The position numbers were made by a program, and so were the translations under genes. Below the pieces are notes generated by a model. It was not told where the DNA came from, made no database searches, and saw only the letters and a program-made list of their open reading frames with translations. Shown here piece by piece: positions 18,052 through 26,418 of a stretch of DNA of 64,000 nucleotides (the first letter of the stretch is position 1; the number at the start of each line of letters is the position of its first letter). The stretch is taken from positions 1,984,001 through 2,048,000 of the forward strand of contig NZ_JAADJV010000001.1 of NCBI RefSeq assembly GCF_011684115.1, read 5' to 3'. The DNA comes from Rahnella aceris. GTDB taxonomy: Bacteria; Pseudomonadota; Gammaproteobacteria; Enterobacterales; Enterobacteriaceae.

Positions 18052-19254
18052 ATGGAACAACAACGCAAGGCCGCGCACAGCGGCTGGTATCATGAAACAC
18101 AATCCAGCCAATATGGTCATCTGCCGCTCGATCCGCACGCTGCGTTGGTACAGGATCGCTTTCTGCTGGGCCTTGATGCTCAACTTGACCCGACACTTCG
18201 CCAGTTACTTAACGACCGCCAGCGACTACTGAGGGCCTCCCGCGCCTGTTATGAGGTACTGTTTCCTGACAATCTGCAGGTTTCACGTACCGAAACATTA
18301 TCCTTGTATGACCGTCTCAGTAGTGCGCTGACGGTGGCACAGGTCAGCGGCGTACAGACACTTTGTAGCCATTACGCTGCCCGTCTCGCCCCGCTTCCCA
18401 GCCCTGACGCCTCCCGCGAAAGTAACATCCGCCAGACCCACATTACCCAGTTCGCACGATTACTCGCAACCCAGCCAACACTGATTACTGCGCCGATGCT
18501 GCATCAGCTTTATGACGTGGGTTTCAGCACACGCGATATCGTGACCTTTACGCAAGTGATTGGCTTTGTCAGCTATCAGGCACGCGTACTGGCGGTTCTG
18601 AATGGTTTACGTGGTCGCGCCGCCGCCGTATTGCCAGGATTTCCTTCGCCGGAAGGTTGCGGGCAGAAAGGGTTTTCACTGGCGATGTTGCAATGGACGT
18701 CGCGTTTACCTGAAGTGGTACCGGAAAATGCCAGCCAGCATCAGCAGGATGTACTGGATTTAATCGCGCCAGATGCGCGTTCTTCCTCTTTCTATACATT
18801 GCTGGTGCATGACGCCGACGCGCTGAGCGAGTTTTCTGCGGTATTTAATAATATTATGCAGGCAGGTGCGCAGCCGGTGGCCGCGTGGCGTGAACTGGCT
18901 GCCGTAGCCACGTCGCAGCTAAACGGTTGTCTGTATTGCGCCGGGATCCACGGACGTTTGTATCTTGAAGCGGGTGGGAATGAGATGCTGATTAACGAAT
19001 TATTCGCAGAAAATCATCGCGATGATGCCGTTGATACGCTGTCGAAAAATCTGCAAGACAAAAAAGAGATTGCCTTGCTGGAAACGGTGGTCGCCCTGAC
19101 CCGTACCCCGGAACGTTTTGATGCACGCCAGCTGCATAGTTTGTCTGATGCAGGTTATACGGCAACACAATCTCTGGATATTCTGCTGACTGCGGCGCTG
19201 TTCAGCTGGTCAAACCGTCTGATTCAGACGCTGGGCGATACCCTGAATCAGTAG
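18052..19254 (+). CDS. yciW: YciW-like carboxymuconolactone-decarboxylase-family (AhpD-like) protein
   Basis: 400-residue cytosolic protein resembling E. coli YciW, including the N-terminal WYHETQSS. The C-terminal half carries an AhpD-type redox motif: GCLYCAGIHGRLY preserves Cys-x-x-Cys and the histidine three residues later, preceded by a glutamate (ELAAVA). The N-terminal half looks like a second, degenerate CMD domain lacking the cysteines. YciW has been linked to cysteine and methionine metabolism in E. coli; peroxidase activity is only predicted. The ATG is preceded by AAAGGA. It stands alone between the sap operon and dtpA. Confidence 0.8.
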   Translation: MEQQRKAAHSGWYHETQSSQYGHLPLDPHAALVQDRFLLGLDAQLDPTLRQLLNDRQRLLRASRACYEVLFPDNLQVSRTETLSLYDRLSSALTVAQVSGVQTLCSHYAARLAPLPSPDASRESNIRQTHITQFARLLATQPTLITAPMLHQLYDVGFSTRDIVTFTQVIGFVSYQARVLAVLNGLRGRAAAVLPGFPSPEGCGQKGFSLAMLQWTSRLPEVVPENASQHQQDVLDLIAPDARSSSFYTLLVHDADALSEFSAVFNNIMQAGAQPVAAWRELAAVATSQLNGCLYCAGIHGRLYLEAGGNEMLINELFAENHRDDAVDTLSKNLQDKKEIALLETVVALTRTPERFDARQLHSLSDAGYTATQSLDILLTAALFSWSNRLIQTLGDTLNQ

Positions 19255-19292
19255 TTCTTCACCTGTTTACCTTCATTCTTTCTCCCCTCATT

Positions 19293-19315
19293 CCGGCAGG
19301 ATATTCCCCTGCCGG
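19293..19315 (+). terminator. Hairpin after yciW, possible terminator
   Basis: A 7-bp stem (CCGGCAG / CTGCCGG) with a nine-base loop lies 38 bases after the yciW stop. No T-tract follows, so this may be an RNA-end structure rather than an efficient intrinsic terminator. Confidence 0.5.
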
Positions 19316-19836
19316 TGATGCCAATTGTAAATACCTGCGCCACCTAACCGGCATAAGTCGTATTAATCTTATTTTCAATCGAAAATTTAGTGTTAAAACG
19401 AGAAACTGATCACATTACACTGTGCGCCGTTCTGGTTGCGTCTTCAGCAGCAAACAAGCCATTCATAAACCACCATATAAAGCACAACACCCCAGAGATA
19501 TTCACTACATATTCACGCCAAATCAGACAAATAAACCACTTAAGTATTTCCCTGTAAAACAATGGCACTATAAGAGTAGTGATTACAATTCGTGCAACAT
19601 ATTCATATTGTCTATTTAGAAAACATAAACATTAATTCTGCATAACATTTCGAACATAGTTTAATCACGTCGGATAAGTTAAATGTAACAGCATATGTCA
19701 AACTCCTTGCCACATTTACGAAGATAGTGAACATTACTTGCCGTCATCCCATCTTATAACAATGCAAAGGGTGCTTATTTCGCGCCACTTATGCGTTTCC
19801 GCCACATACGGCCGGAAGGAATAAACAGAGGTACGA
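19316..19836. other. AT-rich leader region of dtpA
   Basis: About 520 bases without a credible gene. The stretch 19370-19760 is strongly AT-rich. ATGTAACAGCATATGTCA (19683-19700) has the direct GTAACA-like spacing seen at OmpR sites, and E. coli dtpA (tppB) is OmpR-dependent; this link is tentative. A good Shine-Dalgarno (AGAGG) precedes the GTG start of dtpA at 19837. Confidence 0.4.
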
Positions 19837-21348
19837 GTGTCAACTGCAAACAAAACACCAAACAATGAAAGCGTGAGTCTTAACGCCTTCAAACAGCCAA
19901 AAGCGTTTTACCTGATCTTCTCCATCGAATTGTGGGAACGTTTCGGTTACTACGGCCTGCAAGGGATCATGGCGGTTTACCTGGTCAAAATGCTTGGCCT
20001 GAGTGAAGCCGACTCCATCACCCTGTTCTCATCATTCAGTGCGCTGGTCTATGGCTTCGTCGCTATCGGCGGCTGGCTGGGCGATAAAGTGCTGGGTTCA
20101 AAACGCGTGATCGTGCTTGGCGCGATTGTGCTGGCGCTGGGTTATTCATTCGTTGCCTATTCCGGCCATGAAATTTTCTGGGTTTATCTGGGTATGGCGA
20201 CTATCGCCGTCGGTAGCGGCTTGTTTAAAGCAAATCCATCCTCACTGCTTTCTACCTGCTACGAAAAAGATGACCCGCGTCTCGATGGCGCATTCACCAT
20301 GTATTACATGTCGGTGAACATCGGTTCGTTCTTCTCCATGCTGGCAACACCATGGCTGGCCGCGAAGTACGGCTGGAGTGTCGCGTTCTCCCTGAGCGTT
20401 GTGGGTATGCTGATCACCATCGTGAACTTCCTGTTCTGCCGCAAATGGGTCAAACGTCAGGGGTCAAAACCAGACTTCGCGCCGCTGCAGTTCAAAAAAC
20501 TGCTGATGGTGCTGGTCGGTGTTGTCGCGCTGGTGTTCCTGTCAAGCTGGTTACTGCATAACCAAACCATCGCACGTATGGTTCTGGGTGTGGTTTCCGT
20601 CGGTATCATTATTGTGTTTGCGAAAGAAACGTTCTCAATGAAAGGCATCGCCCGCCGGAAGATGATTGTGGCGTTCCTGCTGATGATGGAAGCGGTGGTG
20701 TTCTTCGTGCTGTACAGCCAGATGCCAACGTCGCTGAACTTCTTCGCTATCCACAACGTAGGCCACGATTTGCTGGGTATCAGCTTCCAGCCTGAGCAGT
20801 TCCAGGCGCTGAATCCATTCTGGATCATGGTTGCCAGCCCGGTTCTGGCAGCTGTCTACACCAAGGTCGGTGACCGTATGCCAATGCCGCACAAGTTTGC
20901 GATGGGTATGGTGCTGTGTTCCGGTGCGTTCCTGGTGCTGCCGTGGGGTGCGAGCCTGGCGAATGAGCAAGGCATTGTGTCAGTAAACTGGCTGGTACTG
21001 AGCTACGCGCTGCAGAGTATCGGCGAACTGATGATTTCCGGTCTGGGTCTGGCGATGGTTGCTCAACTGGTTCCGCAGCGTCTGATGGGCTTCATCATGG
21101 GTGCCTGGTTCCTGACCACCGCAGCCGCTGCAATTATCGCGGGTTACGTGGCCAATCTGACTGCCGTGCCTGCTGACATTGATGACGCGCATGCTTCACT
21201 GGCAATTTATAGCCACGTGTTCCTGCAGATTGGTATTGCAACCGCTGTGATTGCTGTGCTGATGCTGGTCACTGCATCTAAACTGCACCGCATGACGCTG
21301 GATCGTGAAACTGATGAGAAACAACCTGAACTGGCTTCTGCTCAGTAA
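19837..21348 (+). CDS. dtpA: Di-/tripeptide:proton symporter DtpA
   Basis: Proton-dependent oligopeptide transporter (POT/PTR2 family) of the inner membrane, 503 residues (E. coli 500). The N-terminus [20 protein letters not shown] and the ExxERFxYY signature ([13 protein letters not shown]) are diagnostic. About 14 hydrophobic segments are visible, and the second POT signature lies around [16 protein letters not shown]. The start is GTG. It imports di- and tripeptides using the proton gradient. Its terminator is followed directly by an insertion sequence. Confidence 0.97.
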   Translation: MSTANKTPNNESVSLNAFKQPKAFYLIFSIELWERFGYYGLQGIMAVYLVKMLGLSEADSITLFSSFSALVYGFVAIGGWLGDKVLGSKRVIVLGAIVLALGYSFVAYSGHEIFWVYLGMATIAVGSGLFKANPSSLLSTCYEKDDPRLDGAFTMYYMSVNIGSFFSMLATPWLAAKYGWSVAFSLSVVGMLITIVNFLFCRKWVKRQGSKPDFAPLQFKKLLMVLVGVVALVFLSSWLLHNQTIARMVLGVVSVGIIIVFAKETFSMKGIARRKMIVAFLLMMEAVVFFVLYSQMPTSLNFFAIHNVGHDLLGISFQPEQFQALNPFWIMVASPVLAAVYTKVGDRMPMPHKFAMGMVLCSGAFLVLPWGASLANEQGIVSVNWLVLSYALQSIGELMISGLGLAMVAQLVPQRLMGFIMGAWFLTTAAAAIIAGYVANLTAVPADIDDAHASLAIYSHVFLQIGIATAVIAVLMLVTASKLHRMTLDRETDEKQPELASAQ

Positions 21349-21378
21349 ACGCGCAAGCGTCTGATGAGGGCTGACGAA

Positions 21379-21399
21379 CGCCTCCTCCGGGAGGCGCTT
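21379..21399 (+). terminator. dtpA terminator, possibly interrupted by the IS element
   Basis: Stem CGCCTCC / GGAGGCG with loop TCCG lies 31 bases after the dtpA stop. Only CTT follows before the IS border; a run of T occurs just beyond the other end of the IS (GATTTTTATG at 22750-22759). This suggests that the T-tract was split by the insertion. Confidence 0.6.
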
Positions 21400-21469
21400 A
21401 ATAAGATGGTCACCCCCACCCTGTGAGCGGTACGCTGACAGGGTGTTTTTCTTTCTGAAGGGGATCATC

Positions 21470-22474
21470 ATGCAAAACGTTACGCTCATCGGTATTGATC
21501 TCGGCAAGCATTCGTTCCATGTCCACGCTCAGGATAAAAACGGTAATGCATTGCTACGTAAGAAGTTTTCCCGCAACCCGTTAACCGCCTTTCTCTCTAC
21601 TTGTGCCGCTTCTACCGTTGTTATGGAGTCCTGTGCGGGCGCCCATTTTATGGCCCGGCACATCAGCCAGTTCGGGCATCAGGTGAAGCTCATATCTCCT
21701 CAGTTTGTCCGACCCTTCGTTAAAAGCAATAAGAACGATTTCATTGATGCCGGGGCTATCTGCGAAGCCGCATCACGACCTTCTATGCGCTTCGTGACTC
21801 CGCGAACCGAAGACCAGCAGGCTATGTCGGCGCTTCATCGCGTCCGTGACGCAATCGTCAGAGACCGCGTTAAAACCACCAACCAGATGCACGCTTTCCT
21901 GCTGGAGTTTGGCATTAGCATGCCGCGCGGCATCGCGGTTATCAGGCGTCTTGCCGCGGTGCTTGAAGAGCACGAACTGCCGCCTTATTTAGCGCGATTA
22001 CTTATGCGTCTCCATCAGCATTATGCCTACCTCACTGAACAGATTGAAGAACTCGAACAAGAGTTAAAAACCCACATGGCGGATGACGATACCGCGCAGC
22101 GCTTGCTGACTATCCCCGGCGTTGGACTTATCACGGCAAGCCTTTTAGCCACGAAGCTTGGCGATGGAAAAAGTTATGCCAGCAGCAGGGACTTTGCTGC
22201 ATCGACGGGGTTAGTCCCACGTCAGTACAGCACTGGCGGTAAAAGTACGCTAATGGGCATCAGTAAGCGCGGGGATAAAAATCTGCGACGTCTTCTGGTG
22301 CAATGCGCTCGCGCTTTTATGCAACGACTTGAACACAATCAGGGGCGGCTGGCTGACTGGGTGAAGGCCCAGCTCTCGCGGCATCACTCGAACGTAGTGG
22401 CCTGCGGGTTAGCCAACAAACTGGCCCGAATAGCCTGGTCGGTGACAACCCATCGTACAGCTTTTATCCAATAA
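21470..22474 (+). CDS. IS110-family (IS1111-type) transposase/recombinase
   Basis: 334 residues from the ATG at 21470, which follows GAAGGGGATC. The N-terminal RuvC-like DEDD domain starts LIGIDLGKHSFHVHAQD and includes VVMESCAGAHF. A coiled-coil region (TEQIEELEQELKTHM) precedes the C-terminal Tnp domain with the helix-hairpin-helix-like IPGVGLITASLLATKLGD and the catalytic serine motif QYSTGGKSTLMGISKRGDK. These enzymes recombine with the help of an element-encoded guide RNA (bridge or seekRNA). The frame is intact, so the element may be active. Confidence 0.95.
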   Translation: MQNVTLIGIDLGKHSFHVHAQDKNGNALLRKKFSRNPLTAFLSTCAASTVVMESCAGAHFMARHISQFGHQVKLISPQFVRPFVKSNKNDFIDAGAICEAASRPSMRFVTPRTEDQQAMSALHRVRDAIVRDRVKTTNQMHAFLLEFGISMPRGIAVIRRLAAVLEEHELPPYLARLLMRLHQHYAYLTEQIEELEQELKTHMADDDTAQRLLTIPGVGLITASLLATKLGDGKSYASSRDFAASTGLVPRQYSTGGKSTLMGISKRGDKNLRRLLVQCARAFMQRLEHNQGRLADWVKAQLSRHHSNVVACGLANKLARIAWSVTTHRTAFIQ

Positions 22475-22736
22475 AAAGAGCCAACAGGGACGAACTGTTA
22501 GCTCTTAGGCATTACGCAGTGACTTTCTGGTTTTGCGACGACCGATTATTGATGACATGAACGGCACAGCGACCTGCGGATGAACCTGACATAAAAAATG
22601 GCTCTTTGAAGCCGTCCGTTTTTTAAGGTTCTGCAGGCGCGGACTTCATCGTGGCGCAGGCAACGTAAGGTTGCCCATCAGACGCCGTATAGATTTAAGC
22701 AAGTCCATCATAAATCAAAATCAACGTTGCAAAAAC
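22475..22736 (+). ncRNA. Candidate guide RNA (seekRNA/bridge RNA) region of the IS
   Basis: Non-coding 3' end of the IS. A hairpin immediately after the transposase (22477-22505: AGAGCCAACAG pairs with CTGTTAGCTCT across loop GGACGAA) and another at 22659-22675 (GGCAAC / GTTGCC) are visible. In IS1111-type elements the guide RNA that pairs with target and donor DNA is encoded here. The segment at 22635-22640 (AGGCGC) repeats six bases of the left flank (GGAGGCGCTT), which could be a target guide. RNA borders are not determinable from sequence alone. Confidence 0.55.
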
Positions 22737-22793
22737 GGGGGTGACCATAGATTTTTATGTCTGAAATTCCGCAATCACTCAGAACGCGATTAT

Positions 22794-23585
22794 TCAGAAC
22801 GGATAGTCGTGAAAACCGATTTGCTCTGAAATATTCCGCGCGGCAGTATGCAGCATTTCTACGTAATGACTTTTGCTTTCTTCGGAGAAACGAATCGTCG
22901 GGAAAGAAATACTCAAACCAGCAATCACCACGCCAAAGCGGTCGAATACCGGAACTGCGATACAACGAAGCCCTTGTTCCTGCTCTTCATTGTCTTCGCC
23001 GAAACCCTGCGCGCGAACCTGATCCAGCGCAGTCTGCAAATCGGCAGCATTCATGATGGTATTTTCAGTGCTGCGGGTAAATTCAATTTCCTGCAACAGC
23101 GCGCTGACTTCTGCTTTATCGCCCCATGCCAGCAGCACTTTACCGATTGCGGTGGTGTGCAGCGGATTGCGGCGACCAATACGCGAATGCATGCGCAGGT
23201 TGTACATCGAATCAATTTTATGGATGTAGACAATCCCGTCTTCATCCAGTGCACCGAGGTGGATCGTTTCGCGGGTCAGACGGGACAATTCGCGCATCTG
23301 AATATCAGCGCTGCGGATCAGATCGACGTTTTGCAACGCTTTGGCACCCAGTTCAAACAACTTGAGCGTCAGGGAATATTTCTCTGATTCTCCTTCCTGT
23401 GCGACATAACCCAGGGATTTCATGGTCTGAAGAAAACGGTAGACCGTACTTTTAGACATCATTACGCGCTGAGAAAGTTCAGTAATGCCAATCTCACGCT
23501 CTTCCCCCAACGCCTGTAAAATGCCAAAAACTTTCAGGACTGAGGAGACGGAATCGGGTTGCTTATCAAGATCTGCGATAGCCAT
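22794..23585 (-). CDS. kdgR: KdgR, IclR-family repressor of pectin and hexuronate genes
   Basis: IclR-type DNA-binding repressor that senses 2-keto-3-deoxygluconate and controls pectin and hexuronate catabolism. The 263 residues from MAIADLDKQPDSV equal E. coli KdgR. The winged helix-turn-helix lies at about residues 24-60 (IGITELSQRVMMSKSTVYRFLQ) and the ligand-binding IclR domain follows. I prefer ATG 23585; a frame extension of 12 codons is not conserved. It is divergent from yebQ, as in E. coli. Confidence 0.97.
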   Translation of the reverse strand: MAIADLDKQPDSVSSVLKVFGILQALGEEREIGITELSQRVMMSKSTVYRFLQTMKSLGYVAQEGESEKYSLTLKLFELGAKALQNVDLIRSADIQMRELSRLTRETIHLGALDEDGIVYIHKIDSMYNLRMHSRIGRRNPLHTTAIGKVLLAWGDKAEVSALLQEIEFTRSTENTIMNAADLQTALDQVRAQGFGEDNEEQEQGLRCIAVPVFDRFGVVIAGLSISFPTIRFSEESKSHYVEMLHTAARNISEQIGFHDYPF

Positions 23586-23751
23586 AGGGTGTATTACCTG
23601 CTCGCGTTGAGTTTGTTTCAAAAAAAATAGAACGTGGTTTTTATTATACTGTCAAGCATCGCTGAGAAGCAATCAACCCATTGATCAAGAATGTAAGAAC
23701 TGTTAAGCCAGTTTCATTCCCGACAGAGAGATAAAAAATTCATTACATCAT

Positions 23752-23765
23752 GTGACAATTGTCAC
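23752..23765. promoter_or_regulatory. Perfect palindrome in the kdgR-yebQ spacer, probable operator
   Basis: GTGACAATTGTCAC is a perfect 14-base palindrome. Its right half supplies a -35-like TTGTCA for yebQ, with TAATAT at 23785-23790 as a poor -10. A dimeric repressor (TetR or MarR type would fit the size) bound here would block yebQ. It is not a KdgR consensus site. Confidence 0.5.
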
Positions 23766-23824
23766 TTTACGTTAATTAGCGTAGTAATATTCCCCTCTCT
23801 GATGACTACGCACTGACAGAACTC

Positions 23825-25222
23825 ATGACTTCTACACCTGCTGACGGATTACCCATTCCACAACGATATGGTGCCATTCTGGCCATTGCGCTGGGTATTA
23901 CCGTTTCTGTACTGGATGGCGCTATCGCTAATGTCGCACTGCCCACCATCGCTAATGATTTCCATGCCAGCCCGGCAACCTCTATCTGGGTGGTTAACGC
24001 CTATCAGCTGGCGATCACGATTTCTCTGCTTTCTCTGGCTTCACTGGGCGACATATTTGGCTACCGCCGTATTTACCAGACGGGTTTGCTGGTATTTAGT
24101 ATCACCTCGCTCTTTTGCGCCTTGTCGGATTCACTGATGACACTGACTGTCGCCCGTGTGTTACAAGGTTTTGGTGCGGCAGCGATCATGAGTGTAAATA
24201 CCGCGCTGATACGTATTATTTATCCGCAGCGTTTCTTAGGACGTGGCGTCGGTATTAATGCACTTATCGTTGCCGTCTCGGCAGCGGCCGGACCCACCAT
24301 TGCCGCTGGTATTCTGTCGGTAGCCTCCTGGCAATGGCTGTTTGCCATCAACGTTCCGATTGGTATTGTGGCTCTGATACTCGGTCTGAAGTTTTTACCG
24401 GCGAACTCGACGCGAAGTCAGGGTCAGCGTTTTGATATCATCAGCAGCGTGATGAATGCCCTGACCTTTGGCCTGCTGATCAGCGCCATCAGTGGATTTG
24501 CGCAAGGTCAGAACCCTATGTTGATCCTGAGCGAAGTCATTGCCCTCCTGATCATCGGCTGGTTCTTCGTACGCCGTCAGCTTTCCCAGCCTTTCCCGCT
24601 GCTGCCGATCGATTTATTGCGCATTCCTATTTTCAGTATGTCTCTGGGCACTTCGCTGTGTTCTTTCAGCGCCCAGATGCTGGCTTTTGTTTCACTGCCC
24701 TTCTTCCTGCAAAACACTCTCGGTCTGAATTCCGTGGAAACAGGCCTTCTGCTCACGCCGTGGCCGCTGGCGACGATGGTGATGGCGCCGATCGCCGGCC
24801 GTCTGGTTGAGCGCTTCCATCCGGGAATGCTGGGCGGGATTGGTCTGATCGTGTTCTCATTCGGGCTCTTTTCCCTGTCATTACTGCCATCAGAGCCTTC
24901 GCATCTGAACATTATCTGGCGCATGTTGCTGTGTGGTGCCGGCTTTGGGTTATTCCAGTCGCCGAATAATCACACAATCATCAGTTCAGCCCCGCGAAAC
25001 CGTAGTGGCGGTGCGAGCGGACTGCTGGGCACTGCGCGTCTTTTGGGTCAGACAACCGGCGCGGCGATGGTTGCCCTGATGTTTAACCTGTTCCCGCAGC
25101 ATGGCACTCACGCATCACTGATCCTTGCAGGAATGCTGGCCGGAACCGGCGCGCTGGTCAGTTTACTGAGGATGACGCAGAAAACCAGCAGCCAGAAGGA
25201 ATCGGAAAACCTGAAATCCTGA
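23825..25222 (+). CDS. yebQ: YebQ, MFS transporter of the DHA2 (14-helix) drug-efflux type
   Basis: 465-residue inner-membrane permease; E. coli YebQ is 457. The DHA2-type motifs are present: LDGAIANVALPTIANDF in helix 1 and LGDIFGYRRIYQTG between helices 2 and 3. The motif C-like RIIYPQRFLGRGVGINALIV and the late block FGLFQSPNNHTIISSAPRNR also match. Fourteen hydrophobic segments can be traced. The substrate is unknown; drug or small-molecule efflux is inferred from the family. It faces kdgR head to head and shares a terminator with htpX. Confidence 0.93.
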   Translation: MTSTPADGLPIPQRYGAILAIALGITVSVLDGAIANVALPTIANDFHASPATSIWVVNAYQLAITISLLSLASLGDIFGYRRIYQTGLLVFSITSLFCALSDSLMTLTVARVLQGFGAAAIMSVNTALIRIIYPQRFLGRGVGINALIVAVSAAAGPTIAAGILSVASWQWLFAINVPIGIVALILGLKFLPANSTRSQGQRFDIISSVMNALTFGLLISAISGFAQGQNPMLILSEVIALLIIGWFFVRRQLSQPFPLLPIDLLRIPIFSMSLGTSLCSFSAQMLAFVSLPFFLQNTLGLNSVETGLLLTPWPLATMVMAPIAGRLVERFHPGMLGGIGLIVFSFGLFSLSLLPSEPSHLNIIWRMLLCGAGFGLFQSPNNHTIISSAPRNRSGGASGLLGTARLLGQTTGAAMVALMFNLFPQHGTHASLILAGMLAGTGALVSLLRMTQKTSSQKESENLKS

Positions 25223-25229
25223 TATGAAA

Positions 25230-25258
25230 AAGCCCGGCAGAGTAGCCGGGCTTTTTGT
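25230..25258. terminator. Bidirectional terminator between yebQ and htpX
   Basis: Stem AAGCCCGGC / GCCGGGCTT with loop AGAGTA is followed by TTT on the plus strand and TTTTTCAT on the minus strand. It lies between the convergent yebQ and htpX genes and can serve both. Confidence 0.9.
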
Positions 25259-25278
25259 TCAGCATTGCTGGAAACAAA

Positions 25279-26160
25279 CTACTTGATGTATGCACCACTG
25301 CGCAGCGCTTCGATACGCTTGTCGAGTGGCGGGTGGGACATAAACAGCTCGCTGAATGACTTCGATTTACCGTTGATGCAAAACGCCATCATGCTCCCCG
25401 CTTCCTGCGGTTCGTGACTGGTTTTAAGGCGCTGCAACGCAGCAATCATTTTTTCACGGCCCACCAGTTTTGCAGAACCCGCATCCGCATGGAATTCACG
25501 GTGACGCGAGAACCACATCGTGATGATGCTGGCCAGAATACCGAAGACCAGTTCAAGCACGGTCGCCACGGCAAAATAAATCAGCGGATTGCCGTTACTG
25601 CTCTCTTCGCCATCACGGTTGCCGGAAAGGAAGCCCGAGGCCACCTGCGCAATAATACGTGAAATGAAGATCACGAAGGTATTCACGATCCCCTGAATCA
25701 GCGTCATGGTTACCATATCGCCGTTCGCAATGTGGCTGATTTCATGGGCGATAACCGCCTCGGCTTCGTCCTGACTCATGCTTTGCAGCAATCCGGTGCT
25801 CACCGCCACCAGAGAGGCATCGCGACGTGCACCCGTGGCGAAGGCGTTAATATCGGGTGCGTGATAAATCGCGACCTGTGGCATCGCAATGCCCGCCTGC
25901 TGAGACTGGCGACGCACGGTGTCCATCAACCAGCGCTCAGTTTCGTTACGCGGCTGCTCAATGACTTCCCCCCCCACTGAGCGTAACGCCATCCATTTCG
26001 ACATCAGTAATGAGACAATTGCGCCACCGAAGCCAAACAGCCCGGCCATGATCATCAGCCCCGGCACGCTGCTGTGCTGAATGCCGGTCAGGCTAAGTAC
26101 CAGCCCGAATACCAGCATAACGGCCAGGTTAGTCAGCAGGAACAACGCTATACGCATCAT
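25279..26160 (-). CDS. htpX: HtpX, inner-membrane zinc metalloprotease
   Basis: M48-family membrane protease of 293 residues, equal to E. coli HtpX. Two N-terminal membrane segments (residues 4-24 and 33-54) precede the catalytic HEXXH motif in [16 protein letters not shown]. The third zinc ligand is in the ExxxD-type segment [14 protein letters not shown]. Two further hydrophobic segments lie at about 158-178 and 190-215. It degrades damaged membrane proteins alongside FtsH and is usually controlled by Cpx envelope stress. Gene order htpX-prc-proQ matches E. coli. Confidence 0.97.
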   Translation of the reverse strand: MMRIALFLLTNLAVMLVFGLVLSLTGIQHSSVPGLMIMAGLFGFGGAIVSLLMSKWMALRSVGGEVIEQPRNETERWLMDTVRRQSQQAGIAMPQVAIYHAPDINAFATGARRDASLVAVSTGLLQSMSQDEAEAVIAHEISHIANGDMVTMTLIQGIVNTFVIFISRIIAQVASGFLSGNRDGEESSNGNPLIYFAVATVLELVFGILASIITMWFSRHREFHADAGSAKLVGREKMIAALQRLKTSHEPQEAGSMMAFCINGKSKSFSELFMSHPPLDKRIEALRSGAYIK

Positions 26161-26375
26161 AAAATTTCACTTCCTCATTGTTACTTCATTGTTATTAGCG
26201 AGTCATACCACCGGCACATAGCATGCCGGGCTGTACTGATCCTATGGGCTTCTTATCAGGATTCAAGACTCCATGCGTTCTGAAGGCCTGAATTCACAAT
26301 ACTTTACATTTTGAAGCGTTTGCTTTTACAGACAGGGCTGAAATACCGATGTTATTGAGAAATACACGACATAAA

Positions 26376-26399
26376 AAAAGCGCACCGGAGTGCGCTTTT
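26376..26399 (-). terminator. Terminator of proQ-prc
   Basis: Stem AAAAGCGCAC / GTGCGCTTTT with loop CGGA, 20 bases after the prc stop. The minus-strand T-tract has seven T. Closes the proQ-prc unit. Confidence 0.92.
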
Positions 26400-26418
26400 A
26401 GTCAGTCTGTCACAAGAA

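Larger units (their letters stand above)
21404..22750 (+). mobile_element. IS110-family insertion sequence, IS1111-type
   Basis: A complete element of about 1.35 kb. Near-terminal perfect inverted repeats ATGGTCACCCCC (21406-21417) and GGGGGTGACCAT (22737-22748) bracket a DEDD-type transposase. The presence of inverted repeats, a short 5' end (about 66 bases) and a long 3' non-coding end (about 275 bases) is typical of the IS1111 subgroup, whereas classic IS110 elements lack such repeats and carry their long non-coding end upstream. Outer borders are approximate because these elements extend a few bases beyond the repeats and usually do not duplicate the target. Confidence 0.88.
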
